Shown: positions 45,463 through 59,426 of the stretch, one piece after another
Layout: every line of letters starts with the position of its first letter
How positions within the stretch are numbered: the first letter of the stretch is position 1
From: Marvania coccoides
Taxonomy: Eukaryota; Chlorophyta; Trebouxiophyceae; Chlorellales; Chlorellaceae
Assembly (NCBI GenBank): GCA_963854735.1
Contig: OY978101.1
Location: 1,364,001 to 1,428,000, forward strand
Length of the DNA stretch: 64,000 nt
Direction: 5' to 3'
Notes under the pieces: generated by a model
The model's database searches: none
Told to the model about the DNA's origin: nothing
Seen by the model: the letters and a program-made list of their open reading frames with translations, nothing else
Program-made: the position numbers and the translations under genes

Positions 45463-46128
45463 TGTGATAAGGCGGTGGTGATATTTGTATAAAATTCAGA
45501 ATGGGAGAGTGGCGAGGGTAATTAATTAATTAATTTCGTAGAAAATAATAACTATAATTTGTCATTTCCAAGATATTACCTGTGAAGAAAGCAGGCAGTT
45601 CAAAATAAAAATAAACGAGTTGCTTCACAATGAAATCGTAGCTTTAACCCATTCACGAGGGAAAATTATGGACGCCTTTTTTATGGTCATGCAGGTCGGC
45701 ACCGCACCGCATTGCCATCGGCATCGGCATGAAGCAGGGCGCCTGCCAGATGTGCGGCATGTGCCTGGCTATGTAGTGCATTGTTGTGTAGGCTGTGTTC
45801 ACCCCCCTGCCGGTAGAATTCCAGGCTGTTCCTTAATGGATGAGTAACTTTTTTTTTAACTGCATGGCAGCCAGCTAACTCAAAATGCTGGCAGCGCATC
45901 ATTGGCGGCGTTAACTGCTCGCTAGTCACACTCACCAACTCTCAATTCCCCTCGGCAGCATGTAGGCCAATGCCCAGCTTCAGCATGTGCATTCAGTCAA
46001 GTGAAAGAGAAGATCGATGTACGGCGGCAGTACATATATTTAAAAGAGAGTTTGAACCCTTCGGTTTTGCACTATTCAAAAAAATATATACCCTCGTCGA
46101 GAACGCTGCCAGCCCAACGTTTGCAGCA
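45463..46128. other. Divergent intergenic region, GT90 and serine carboxypeptidase
   Basis: Promoter regions of two divergent genes. Short frames here are not supported. An ATTAATTAATTAATT run lies near 45520. Confidence 0.5.
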
Positions 46129-48491
46129 ATGTCGAAACTCACCCAGATTATTATTCTCATCGTGGGGTTGGTTGCCTCAGGGGCTTTCGGTCGGCCAACT
46201 GAAGCCAGCGATGTTTCGTCATCTCGGATCAGCCTCCAGAAGATCCAGCTCCGGGCTGCACCCACCCCGCTGCTCCGCAATGAAGCTGATCAGATCAATC
46301 ACAAGGAGCCCGACAGCAAAGAGCCCGAACGTTACAGCGGATACTTCAAACTGAACCGAACCTACGATGCCCACATGTTTTTCTTTTTCTTCGAGGCCCG
46401 GGAGGCTCCCGAGGTATGATTGATTTTATATTTTTCACCCGCTGCCGCTACTACCTGTTTTCTGACCTCCTTGCTGCCATGCAGACTGCCCCTGTGGTGC
46501 TGTGGATGACCGGCGGTCCAGGATGCAGCTCCGAGCTGGCGGTTTTTTACGAGAACGGCCCCTGGTCCATCAAGAAAGACTTGACGCTGGAAGAAACTCC
46601 CTATGGCTGGGACAGAGCTGCTCACATGGTAAGAAACGTCTTAAAATATCCCTGCAACATCTGTTAAATAAATAGCCACAGGGTGCTGCGATATCCGTAT
46701 ATTTAAGCATCATTTCACTCGCAATTTCCTTCCCTTCCCACTCTCCCATTCAATGCAGATTTACGTTGACCAGCCCATCAATACCGGCTTCTCCTTCTCC
46801 GAGGACGACCGTGATCGGTGCTACGATGAAGACTGCGTGGCCAGCGACATGCTGGACTTTTTGCAGGCGCTGTGGCAGGCACGGCCCGATCTGCAAGAGC
46901 GTGACTTTTTCGTCACCGGAGAGAGCTACGCTGGGCACTACGGTAAGGGGGCAGAGGAGGGGGGAATTTTAAACTCTGTCGTTACTGCAGAACAAAACTC
47001 GGCCCTAGTGCTCCAGCATGACAGACAAAGCATTACATCGTAGTGCGAATAATTCATTCGTTTAAGAACGTCCCTTTCCCTTCACTGCAGTCCCCGCCGT
47101 CTCCGCCCGCGTCTTCCACGCCATGCGCGACGGCGAGACCTCCGTCCCCATCAACCTGAAGGGTCTGGCTATCGGCAACGGCCTCACCGACCCAGCCATT
47201 CAATACGGCGCTTATGCAGACTATGCGCTGCAGCATAAGCTCATATCAGAGGACATGAGGGACCGCATCATGACGATGTACCCCGCCTGCAAGTAGGTCT
47301 CGTTTTTCAAACCCAAAGACTAAGACTGACGATATCTGCTCCAGTACACTGCGAGAGACATCACAAAGAAAAATGAAAACCTTATCTTGAAACCGGATCA
47401 ATCAGATGTCCCTAATTTGTTTAACTCCGCGTTCTAAATATTCTCGCGTTTCGCAACTGCAATCCCCGCAGGGTTGCGCTTGAAGCCTGCGACGGCCTGG
47501 ACTGGGCGGTTGAGTGTGCTCTGGCGGTGCAGTTCTGCCAGGCCACTATGTTTGCGCCCGTCATGCTGCTGAACCCCATGATGAACGTGTACGACATTCG
47601 CAAGGAGTGTGAGGGGCCGCTGTGCTACGATTTCTCACTGATGGAAGAGTATCTGAATAAGCCTGAAGTGCGAAAGGCGCTGGGGGTGGGGGATCGCGCG
47701 TGGGAGGCTTGCAACATGGACGTGCACGAGGATATGATGGCCGACTGGGCCCACTCCTACGACAGCGTGCTGCCCGAGATGCTGGCAGCTGGGGTGCGCG
47801 TGCTGGTGTACGCCGGCGAGAAGGACTTCATCTGCAACGTGTTGGGCAACCGCCGATGGGTGGACGCGCTGCAGTGGGAGGGCTGGCGCAAGTGAGCTCT
47901 ACTGATCAAAATTTAACTTTAATCGCTAACTAAAAAATGAATTGAACCGCAATTATCTGTTTAATAGCCATTTACTCCATTCTTTCTTTTCTCACGTTTT
48001 TTCGTCTTTCTTTTCAGGTGGGCTGACGCAGCTAACGTCACTTGGACTGTGGACGGCAAGGACGCCGGCATCGTCACCGAGGTTGGGCCACTCTCCTTTC
48101 TGTCGGTGAACGACGCAGGACGTGAGTTTATCCCTGCTTAAAAAACAACGACGCAACATTGCGTTTTTAATGGAGGGCTTCAGCTGATGCTATTTGCCTT
48201 TCGCTCTCCCTTACGTTACGAGAATATTTTATATTTTTTCTCACCCCCACTTTCTTTCTTTTCTTTCTTTCTTTTTCAGACATGGTTCCCATGGATCAGG
48301 CTGCCAACGCTCTGGACATGATCTACAAGTTCACTCGCGGAGAGTCCCTGGCAAACGGCGAAGTCGTCTCACTTCCTCGCAAGGCTATTAAGGCCGCCAC
48401 CGCCATCAAGGGCGCTGCAAGCGCCGTGCTGCGCGCTGGACGCAAGGAGGCGCGCTTCGCTTCTTCTTCTGCAACTGCAAGCGTGCGCTAA
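46129..48491 (+). CDS. Serine carboxypeptidase (S10 family, carboxypeptidase Y-like)
   Basis: 516 residues. Exons: 46129-46413, 46485-46628, 46759-46942, 47091-47292, 47472-47891, 48018-48121, 48280-48491, all GT-AG. A cleavable signal peptide (IIILIVGLVASGAFG) opens the protein. S10 blocks follow: GYFKLN, VVLWMTGGPGCSSELA, ENGPW, IYVDQPINTGFSFS, the nucleophile motif GESYAGHY, LKGLAIGNGLTDP, the Asp motif YAGEKDFICN and the His motif AGHMVPMDQ. The catalytic Ser, Asp and His are all present. Cleaves C-terminal residues at acid pH in the vacuole or secreted space. The C-terminus has a basic Ala/Lys/Arg-rich extension of about 45 residues beyond the usual end. Confidence 0.95.
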
Positions 48492-48917
48492 CAGAGCTGC
48501 TGTTGCCGCTGCTTTTCGCAAGGCGGCCGCTGTATAGCCTACTGCTCCCGCATGCATCTATCTATATTTTGATAGAAGATCTCAGTACTACCAATAATAA
48601 TTCACCATGTGCTACCCTTTCCTGACAATAGCATGAATTTTGTTGCTTGTCCTTCCTGATTAAAGAGTCGCGTGTTTTAATGGCTTGCTTTTACTTTAAA
48701 GAGGGTTATGTTCATTCACATATCACCATCGTCATCATTCTTTTTTTGTGTTTCAACAGAATCAAAGTCAGCCGTGTGCGCTCAACACCATATGTAAAAT
48801 CAACGCTACATTGTCAGCAATGAGATTGCATATTTATTGCAAATTATTTGCAAGGACTTCTTCTCCTCCAGATTCTCAAAAAGCATAAAAAGAAAGACAG
48901 AACCCGTTTCTTTTCCT
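48492..48917. other. Convergent intergenic region
   Basis: AT-rich 3' flanks of the carboxypeptidase and UBAC2-like genes. Nothing recognised. Confidence 0.5.
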
Positions 48918-50034
48918 TCACAACAACGCTTGCAGCGCCAACTCTACGTTGTTGTTGGCGAACTGTAGGGCCTCTCTGGCCCGGGCGGCGTCGAATCCCA
49001 TGTCGACCAGCTGCTGCACCGCCTCAGGGGAGGGCTCCACCATCGGCACGGCCCTCCGGCGGGGCTCTGAGCGCGGCGACGTTGCTGCTGCCGCCACCCC
49101 GCCCTGCGTCTGCGGCATGGCGGCCGGAGTCACGTAAATCTGCTGCCGCTGCATGGGACCGCCCAGCACGCGCTGCGCTGCCGCCGAGACCAAGTCCTCC
49201 ACCACCCTTGGCAGCTGCAAACAAAAAAATATCATTAATATCGGTGCATGTCGACGTTCGAACCCACATACTAGCTAGATCATGAATTGATCGATATCAG
49301 CTTCACACTAGACAAATAAACTCACCCTGAGCTTCCTGAGGCCTAAGAATCCAAAATGGTACACCGCGCCCACCATGGCCCCACACAGCCCAGCAGCCAC
49401 CGAGCGCTGCGCCGACGAGAACAGCAGCTGCATCGCCGCCAGGTACACGAACGCCTTGTCCGACAGGCTGACGCCGAACACGGAGAAGCGCTGCAAGGGC
49501 GGCACCTCCAGGAAGAAAGCGACGAGATTGGCAAAAAGCAAAGGGTAGAGCCCGCTGGCGGAGGGGCGGTGGATTATCGTTGCCAGCAACGCCTCCAGAG
49601 CGTACGCCAGCCCGCCGATGATCAGCGAATACGCGCCGTACTTGCCGGTTCCCATTTGCCGCTCAAATAGTCGGAAATAGTAGGTCAGCAGCGCGCCAAA
49701 CAGCAGCTCCCCTGGGTGCTTGAATACTATGGCGTGCATGAAACCTTGGACCAGCAGGGGTGGGCGTCTGCGGGCGGTCTTGGACGCTGTTTGTACAATG
49801 ATGCTGGAGGAAACGGCGGCGATGACCAGGGCTTTGGACAGAGGAGCCCCTCCTGCAATGCGCAGAACAGTGAGGTATATCAGCAAGTGGATCAACAGCC
49901 TTGGGGCATATGATACAGTCCAAAGCAGTCGAAGAGCGAAGGGGAAAAAGTTGAGATGACATGATCTCCTCTGTTTTGTCGCGACAGAAGTGTGCAAGCA
50001 GCTACTCACGGAATCCTGCAGGTCCCGCGTTCAT
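48918..50034 (-). CDS. UBAC2-like rhomboid-fold membrane protein with UBA domain
   Basis: 282 residues from exons 50034-50010, 49852-49326 and 49214-48918. After a 9-residue start, GAPLSKALVIAAVSSSIIV matches the opening of UBAC2. Several membrane helices follow (YLAAMQLLFSS region, SLIIGGLAYALEALLATI), with the FRLFERQMGTGKYG loop typical of the family's FRxFERxxGSxK. No catalytic Ser-His pair is seen, so it is a pseudoprotease. The C-terminus has a UBA domain: EAVQQLVDMGFDAARAREAL and NNNVELALQALL. UBAC2 works with ER-associated degradation factors; the same is inferred here. Both introns are GT-AG. Confidence 0.9.
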
Positions 50035-50254
50035 TATGTATCAATTTTCGCTCTAGGTCGTTCAAAAGCGTGCAATATCTGTTCTGCTTAGTTCCGACTA
50101 ATTCCGACAAATTTCAAGCTCTTCTTCCTCGCAGGCTCCTCTATTCGTTCATCCTATGCGTGCATCCATCTCCACGTAAATAAAAATGTTTTTTTATTAA
50201 CCCAAAATAAAAATACTGCCCTCATTGGCTGGTGTACCATCTTTCTTTGCTGTG

Positions 50255-51892
50255 TCACCCCTGGCATCTCCACAACTCCTCCTTCACTGCCGCCTCAAGC
50301 AGCTTGAGCTGGTCCAGCCTAGCAGCATGCAGCGCTGCGCCTCCTCTCTCCAGAACCTCCCCCCTCCAGAATGCTTCATCGCATGCCTCGCAGGTCACGC
50401 CACCACCTGCCCTCTCTTCTTCCGCTGCTGCTTCGTCAGTCGATCTCACAGCCGAAATAAGCTGCATACCGACACGCTCGGCCAACGAGCGCCTTGCCGC
50501 ATCAAATCGCCTCACCAAAGCTACCAGCGTTTCCTCTTCTAACGCCACCAGCTGCATGGAGGAAAGCAGTATATTGATGAAATTATGCAAAGCACGCTCT
50601 ATGTACAAAGTATACTGCTCACATTTTGGACCTCTATCTCGTCTACAGCGGTGAAATGCGCCGCTTTTTTCAGCAGTGCTTCTAGAGCGCCTTCACCCTC
50701 CCGAGCTTCATGTAGCGCCCTCTCCTCCTCCTTTGCCGCTTCTTGCCGAGCCTCAGCGTGTCTTACCTTCAATGCTGTCAGTTTGTCCATCTCCCGGTCA
50801 AGCGCGTGCTGCATTAGCGCCATCTTGTTGTCCGCTTTTCTGGCGTCTGCAAATAATTTTTTTGCGACAGCAACAGCATGCATTATTAGATTTAATAATT
50901 CTATTAACAAAATTAAAAAAAGAAAGAAAATCTCACCCAGCACCCGGCAGTTGTAGGCGAGCATGTCGGCCGTGCGCATGCTCTTTGCTTTAGCGGCAAC
51001 CAGCTGGCATGCCAGGTCGGTAGCACGCTCCGACAGCTGGTGACACAGCGCATCATGCGCAGCATGCTGCCGCTCCCATGTCTCCACCATCGCGCTCTCG
51101 TGCGCCCTGCGAAGGGCCGCCCGTTCTGCCCGGTGCATGGCAGACACATCTTGCAGCTCACGAACCTTCCGATCCAGCGCTGCCCGCCGCTCCTCTGCAA
51201 CCGCAGATCGGTGCTGAAGCAGCTCCTGCGCCGCATCGCCCACCAGCCCAGCCATGCGCTTTCTAGCTGCCACGCTGGCAGCACCCACCTTTGCAAGCGC
51301 CTCGTCGATTTGCTTCGGATGGGTGCTGACGAGCATGGCAAATACCCCCGACATGTTTTCTTCGATAAAGTCGTCGGCTTCGGCGGCAAGAGCGGCGCAG
51401 CGGCGCTGGACGGGCGCCGCTTGCTCAGCCAATGCAGCCAAGGCACGAATCGCAGCCTGCAGCTCCATCGGGTCTCGAATCGATTTGAGCCGCTCCGAAG
51501 CGAGCTGAAATGCTGCAAGATGCGTCCGGAGCTCGGCTTCTGCCTCGTGCAGCGCGCGAGCGGTCTCCGAAGCGTCGATGGCAGCTGCCGGCACCTCCAA
51601 TTTTTTGGAAAAGCCGCGTCGCAGAGGGTGAAGCTCCACAATTGAGGTTTCTAAGAACGAATTCAGGTCGTTAAGGCAGCGTGTGACGACGGCAGCGTCG
51701 GCATTAGAGGTGCCGACTTCCAAGGGCTGTGCCCGATCTTCGAGTTTGAGTCGCTTGAGTGCCCTTGCCCGCCGCTCGGCAATCCTTCTGCTTGGTAAAA
51801 AATTAAAGATGAAATATAAGAAAAAATTGAGGGGTTTAATCGCTGGTGGAGGCCACCCACCTCTCTTTGTCTGCCTCCTCGGGAGCTGTCAT
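50255..51892 (-). CDS. Coiled-coil protein resembling a nexin-dynein regulatory complex subunit (tentative)
   Basis: 467 residues. Exons: 51892-51861, 51787-50937, 50846-50623, 50551-50255, all GT-AG. The protein is helical, Ala/Arg/Glu-rich coiled coil throughout. The N-terminus KERRIAERRARALKRL recalls the ERIAxRRxRIxxRL motif of DRC1, and MRTADMLAYNCRVL followed by DARKADNKMALMQ recalls the YNxRVLxERDxEN segment of DRC1/DRC2. These matches are short, and the rest is not clearly alike. If correct, it would be an axonemal protein and the alga would have flagella at some stage. The C-terminus contains a CEAC pair (GVTCEACDEAFW) of unknown use. Confidence 0.6.
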
Positions 51893-52185
51893 GATGGCGA
51901 ACTGCCCACGCCCGATCGGCCGTTAATTCACAATATATAGCGTCCTAAACTTTTATTAATTTTTTAATTGGGAGAAACAGGTGTATTGAGGCCCTTTCGA
52001 GCGTGTTCAAAGTTGGTTTCGGTCCGCCTTCGAGGCATTCGCAGGATTTGTCGCTCTTTGCTGGCCCATTTCGCTATTCCTAATTACTTCATAATTAGAT
52101 TGAGCCATATAGGTAGCGCAGTGAAAAACCACTTGCCGACAATATTTTTTTGAATCATTCAATTCCTCGTCTCTCCTACGCCGCG

Positions 52186-54173
52186 ATGGAGAACGGGGCC
52201 AGCGAGGTGCCCGATGAGGATTATGAAAAAGGGCTGGACGCTCTGAGTGGGCTCATCTCAGGCAGAGTTCGTGCCGATGGAAAAAACTGGAGCCACGCAT
52301 TCGAGATGATGAAAGTCTACCTCGAGGCAAGTTTTCTGAGGCCGATTCAGCTGAAAATCACACAAACATGTCGTAATTACACCCCCGATTCTCATAAACG
52401 CATCTGCAGAGGCTCCAGCTCGAGAACGAGCTGCCCAAACTCAGCATCATCCACATCGCCGGCACCAAGGGGAAAGGCTCCACCTGCGCCATGGTCGAGA
52501 GCATCCTGCGGCACGCAGGCTACAAGACAGGGCTGTACACCTCTCCTCACCTCATCGACGTCCGAGAACGCATCCGAATCAACGGGCAAGCCTTAAATAT
52601 TCGAATTTTCAATTAATTTTATAATCATTCCACGTCTCCTTTGGCCCCTTTTTTCTCTTATTTAGATGGATTTTAACCTGCTGATTTGTCCCTACTTACT
52701 CAAACAGTGCTCCTGTGGACAAGGCCACCTTCTTGCGCCACCTGTGGGCCGCATTCGCTGCTTTGGATGCCACCGCCAACGAGGACTCGGGCAAGCCGGC
52801 CTACTTCCGTTTCCTCACGCTGCTAGGTTTCCGCATATTCCTGGAGAGCGCAGTTGACGTGACGGTGCTGGAAGTGGGGCTGGGCGGCCGGTTAGACGCC
52901 ACGAACTGCGTGCGAGAGCCTGTTGTGTGTGGTGTAACGCCTCTCGGTTTTGATCACATGGATTTATTGGGACACACGCTGCCCGAGATTGCGCGGGAGA
53001 AAGCCGGCATTTTCAAGCCTGGGGCGCCCGCATTTACGGTGAACCAGCGCGAGGACGCGGCGGCAGCGCTGGAGGAGGTGGCGGGGCGGGTCGGCGCGCC
53101 GCTGGCTGGAGTTCCATCGCTGGAATCGTACCGCAGCGAAGGTGGCAGTGCAAGTGACGTGGCGGAGCTGCGGCTGGGGCTTGCGGGGGCCCACCAGCGC
53201 CAGAACGCGGCGCTGGCGTTGGCGTTGGCAGCGGAGTGGGAGGCTAGGAGCGGAAGGGGCGGCGCTGACGGCGCCAGGCGAGCGAAAATGGTGCGGGAAG
53301 GGGTGCTGCCCAGGGAGTATGCCGCGGGGCTGCAGATGGCGCAGTGGCCTGGCCGGGGACAAATCGTCGAAGACCACAGTGCAGCGTGCGATAGCGGCCT
53401 TGCTTCTCCTCCTCGGCTGACACTCTACCTGGATGGGGCCCATACCGCGGAGAGCATGGCCACCTGCGGGGAGTGGTACGCGGACGAGGCTACCGCGTCA
53501 GCTGCTGCTGCTGCTGCTGTGCCTGGCATGCATACGCAGCGTGTGCTGGTGTTCAATTGCATGCAGGCGAGCAAGTCATCAATATTAAATGGAAAAAACG
53601 TTACTTATCGCGTTGTAGCGCTTCACTGCTTCTCAACTGTTTCTCTAAATTTGAAGGAGAAGGCGACACCGCATTCTCTTTTTTTATTTGAATTTAAATT
53701 GTATTGTTTTATTGCAGGAGCGCGACCCCACTGCGCTGCTGCAGCCGCTGGCCTCCACGCTAGCTGCGCGCGGTGTCATGCCCACCCACGCCCTGTTCGT
53801 GCCCACAGACTCCACCTACACGAAGCTGGGGCAAACAGACGAACCGCCAGACCTTTCTTGGCAGCTTAATCTGCGTCGGGTGTGGGCGCAGCTGGAGGCA
53901 CAGCATGCGCAGCATGGCAACGCAGCTGCACCCTCTGCGGCGGCAGCATCGCCGCTCCGCCCTGTGCCCCTGCCGGCTCTGCCGTTGGTGGCTAGTTTGG
54001 GGGCTCAAGAGGCAGGGGCAGCGGGGGCAGTGCTGCCAAACCTGCGGGCTACGCTGGATTGGCTGCGGCGGTGCGTCGCCTTGAGGCCCAGCGTGCGCAT
54101 GCAGGTGCTGGTCACTGGGAGCCTGTATCTGGTGGGGGATTTGCTCAAAATTTTGAGAGATGAGAAGGGATGA
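52186..54173 (+). CDS. Folylpolyglutamate synthase
   Basis: Adds glutamates to folates, 543 residues. Exons: 52186-52326, 52410-52585, 52708-53566, 53718-54173. Family blocks: [19 protein letters not shown] (P-loop), [36 protein letters not shown]-like [18 protein letters not shown], and [14 protein letters not shown]; the last exon gives the C-terminal domain. All three introns use GC donors (GCAAGT, GCAAGC, GCGAGC); in each case a GT donor that keeps the frame is missing. A polyalanine stretch from a GCT repeat (about 53500-53518) and a proline/alanine-rich insert near residue 450 are lineage additions. No clear transit peptide. Confidence 0.94.
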
Positions 54174-54593
54174 TTGTACGGCAAAGGCGGCGGAGACGAC
54201 TCGCTCTGTGTGTGGGGGGGTACTTGTTGGTGCTGCTGGATAGGTAGATGTGCGGCTTTTGCAGCACCGTTATTATTAAGGCTGCTAGTACTACTACTAC
54301 TACTACTATGAGCCACGTGTGTACTAATTTGTTATACTTATAACTTGAACATGAATTTGCACGTGCAAAGGAAAATATACGAGTTAATTATTCTATTCTG
54401 TGTTTGAGAGAATGCCAGAAAATGAAGCAAGCAAGACAATACATTTCAAAAGCGAAAAATAGAAATAATAACGCTTGAAAAACAGAAGGGGGGAAAAAGA
54501 ATATAACGTCAGTCAAAAAACGGATTTTACTGCATATAAAAACAAAACACAAAAGAAGAAGAGTTCTCAGCTACTATTGCCAGCTAAACAAAG
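54174..54593. other. Convergent intergenic region with TAC microsatellite
   Basis: Sequence between the 3' ends of the folylpolyglutamate synthase and CTP synthase genes. It holds a short TAC/CTA trinucleotide repeat at 54287-54308 and nothing else recognised. Confidence 0.55.
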
Positions 54594-57282
<2,689 letters not shown>

Positions 57283-57758
57283 TCACTTGCCACCGCCGCT
57301 GCCCTTCTTGCGCCACATGAACTTGGGCTCGTCGCACACCTCCTGCACCGGCATGGTGGAGCAGTAGGGCACGTACTCGAGGCCGTTGTATGCAGCGTCG
57401 TTCAGCGCCTTCCTGATCTGGTATTCCCAGGCATCGTCGGGGACCTTGTTATGGGCCTGCAGAATTAGGCAGACAACGAATTGTATTGAAGCGAACGAAT
57501 TGAGGGGGAAATAACTACTACTAACTCGGACATAAAAAATGAATGATGAAGAAGAATTTTCACGTTGGCAAAGAAATAAGGTGAGGATTGCAAACTTATA
57601 TATACAGTGTCAAATAATGATCAAGATGTACAGCCATCATTGAAATGCGCATAAATGGGGTCTCAAAGACTCGGTCAATTTGATTGATGTCTCCAATATT
57701 GACTTTGCGTTCTCACCGCTGAGGACCAGATGTCGGGGGCTTGCGTGTAATCTTCCAT
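57283..57758 (-). CDS. Small conserved-looking protein of unknown function (71 residues, two exons)
   Basis: Exons 57758-57717 and 57456-57283, joined at phase 0 by a GT-AG intron (donor GTGAGA, acceptor CTGCAG). The protein begins MEDYTQAPDIWSSA and continues HNKVPDDAWEYQIRKAL, NDAAYNGLEYVPYCS, then PVQEVCDEPKFMWRKKG and a Gly-rich end. GC-rich, evenly composed codons and a strong ATG context make it look genuine. Two cysteines (YCS and VCD) lie ten residues apart. I do not recognise the family; a subunit of a larger complex is one possibility. Confidence 0.6.
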
Positions 57759-58037
57759 TTTTTTGGATTTTTTGATGGTGAAAATGGCGTGTTTTGATCC
57801 CTTCGCACACCGGAAACAGCCAGTCCGCTTCCTTCAACCTTTCTACTTGAATTTAAAAAAAGGCGAGGGAAAGGCTGCAGTTGCATTGATTGCAATTGTA
57901 AATGAACCAATAAAAACATGCAGTGTTACCTTGATCCCCGATCGGGTTACCGCCGCGGACGATTTTTTTCAATCACTCCAAATGCAGGCCTGGGTTAGCG
58001 CAATTCGCGCACCACGGGCCTTTTAATCAAGATATTA

Positions 58038-58868
58038 ATGGAAGAGTGTGCAATTGTTGCGGTTGCACGATACCCAACCCCCGGCAAAGTGAAGACTCGG
58101 CTAGCTGTTGGCGTCGGTGCCGCTGCCGCTGCTGAATTCTACAGAAGCTGCGCCGAGCATGTTGTGAAAGAGTGCCTCCAGTACGTCAATACTCAAATAT
58201 TAAGTCTCCCTTTCTCCCACAATCAGAATTTCCCACTGTAACTGACGCTGTCGCTTTTTCCCCCCACCCGAAGAGTGCGAGGAGCTGCCGTCTACATAGC
58301 CTATTCAGCCCTCGAAGAAGAGGCGGAAGTGCGTGGCTGGCTGGCTCCACTTCACCCCCGCCTCCGCTTCTTCCCCCAAATCCAATCCCCAAACCTAGGG
58401 GCGCGGCTGGAAGCGGCGCTGCGGCGAGCCTTGGCTGCGGGCCATAAGAAGGTGGCAATTATCGGCACAGACATCCCAGATTTGACTGCAGCTGTGCTGG
58501 ACCTCGGGCTCCACGCCCTGGACAGCTACCAGGCTGCGTTTGGGCCGGCAGTGGATGGCGGGTACTACCTGTTGGCGGTGAGATCTAATTTACCAGACGG
58601 TTTGTTTGATGGCGTCACTTGGAGCACGGAAGCGGTGCTGGAGCAGAGCGTGGCTGGCGTACAGCGCGTGGGGCTGAGCTTGGCGCCGCTAGACCGCCTG
58701 CCACGGCTGCGAGATATCGACACGCTGGGAGATTTGGAAGAGTGGCTGGCTGACGCTAACGCTGCGGTTCCTGCTGCCTTGTCCTCTCCGCGCCAATGGA
58801 AGCAGGAGGAGCATCCCTTGGTGGCGGCTGCGGCTGCGGCGGTGGAGGCAGCAGCGACAGTTAACTAA
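58038..58868 (+). CDS. TIGR04282-type GT-A transferase (bacterial rSAM/selenodomain-associated transferase 1 family)
   Basis: 245 residues from exons 58038-58180 and 58274-58868. Family signatures: an opening VAVARYPTPGKVKTRLA, the RFFPQIQSPNLGARLEAAL block, VAIIGTDIPDLTAAVL with the DxPD nucleotide-sugar-type motif, FGPAVDGGYYLLAV, and VTWSTEAVLEQ followed by LRDIDTLGDLEEWL. This matches the bacterial DUF2064 transferase family (fold GT-A), whose acceptor is unknown. Here it is intron-containing and nuclear. The acceptor is CGAAG, weaker than its neighbours, but it alone joins ECLQ to VRGAAVYIAYS in phase. The C-terminus has an Ala-rich extension. Confidence 0.88.
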
Positions 58869-59426
58869 GAAAATCACATTATGAGCACGCCTGCGCCTCA
58901 TGAATGATAAAAGTAGCACAGTAGTCATGGTTGCGTCCAGATGCGCAAAAGTGCGTTTGGACGCTGAAAGAAAGCCAAGAGATGGTGGGTTGTGGCTATT
59001 TTGCAGCGGCAGCCATGGCCGCTGTTGGAAAGCAGGGTGGAGGAGATGACACAGCGCGCCTGCAGCGCTAGGATTGCAACAGCACCATTTTTACGTGCGA
59101 ATATATATAAATTCAAGGAGATTAAGACCCTTACTTTTCGATTTTTTTAAATAGTTATGTTTGAATTATTGTCTCTTGTCGTCGTCGATGCTTTCCACCG
59201 ATCTGGGGCTTAAATGATGACTTTAAGCAACTAAATAAAATAAGGGTACGCATGCACTTGCAGTTCTCGATTTTTTTATCATTCAAGTGCTGCAATTATA
59301 CTTGGTTGGCGTTCAGAGCGTCAAAGCTGCACAGGCTGCAGACACGCCCTCCACCATGTTGAACAACAGAAGTAGCCAATACAAATACATAACACATACT
59401 AAATTAACTAAATTATGATTGACCTT
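58869..59426. other. Convergent intergenic region
   Basis: AT-rich 3' flanks of the transferase and kinase genes; no exon, RNA or repeat recognised. Confidence 0.5.

Noticed and set aside
45463..46128. Small frames between the GT90 and carboxypeptidase genes
   Set aside because: Short, AT-rich and without splice or family support; best read as promoter DNA.
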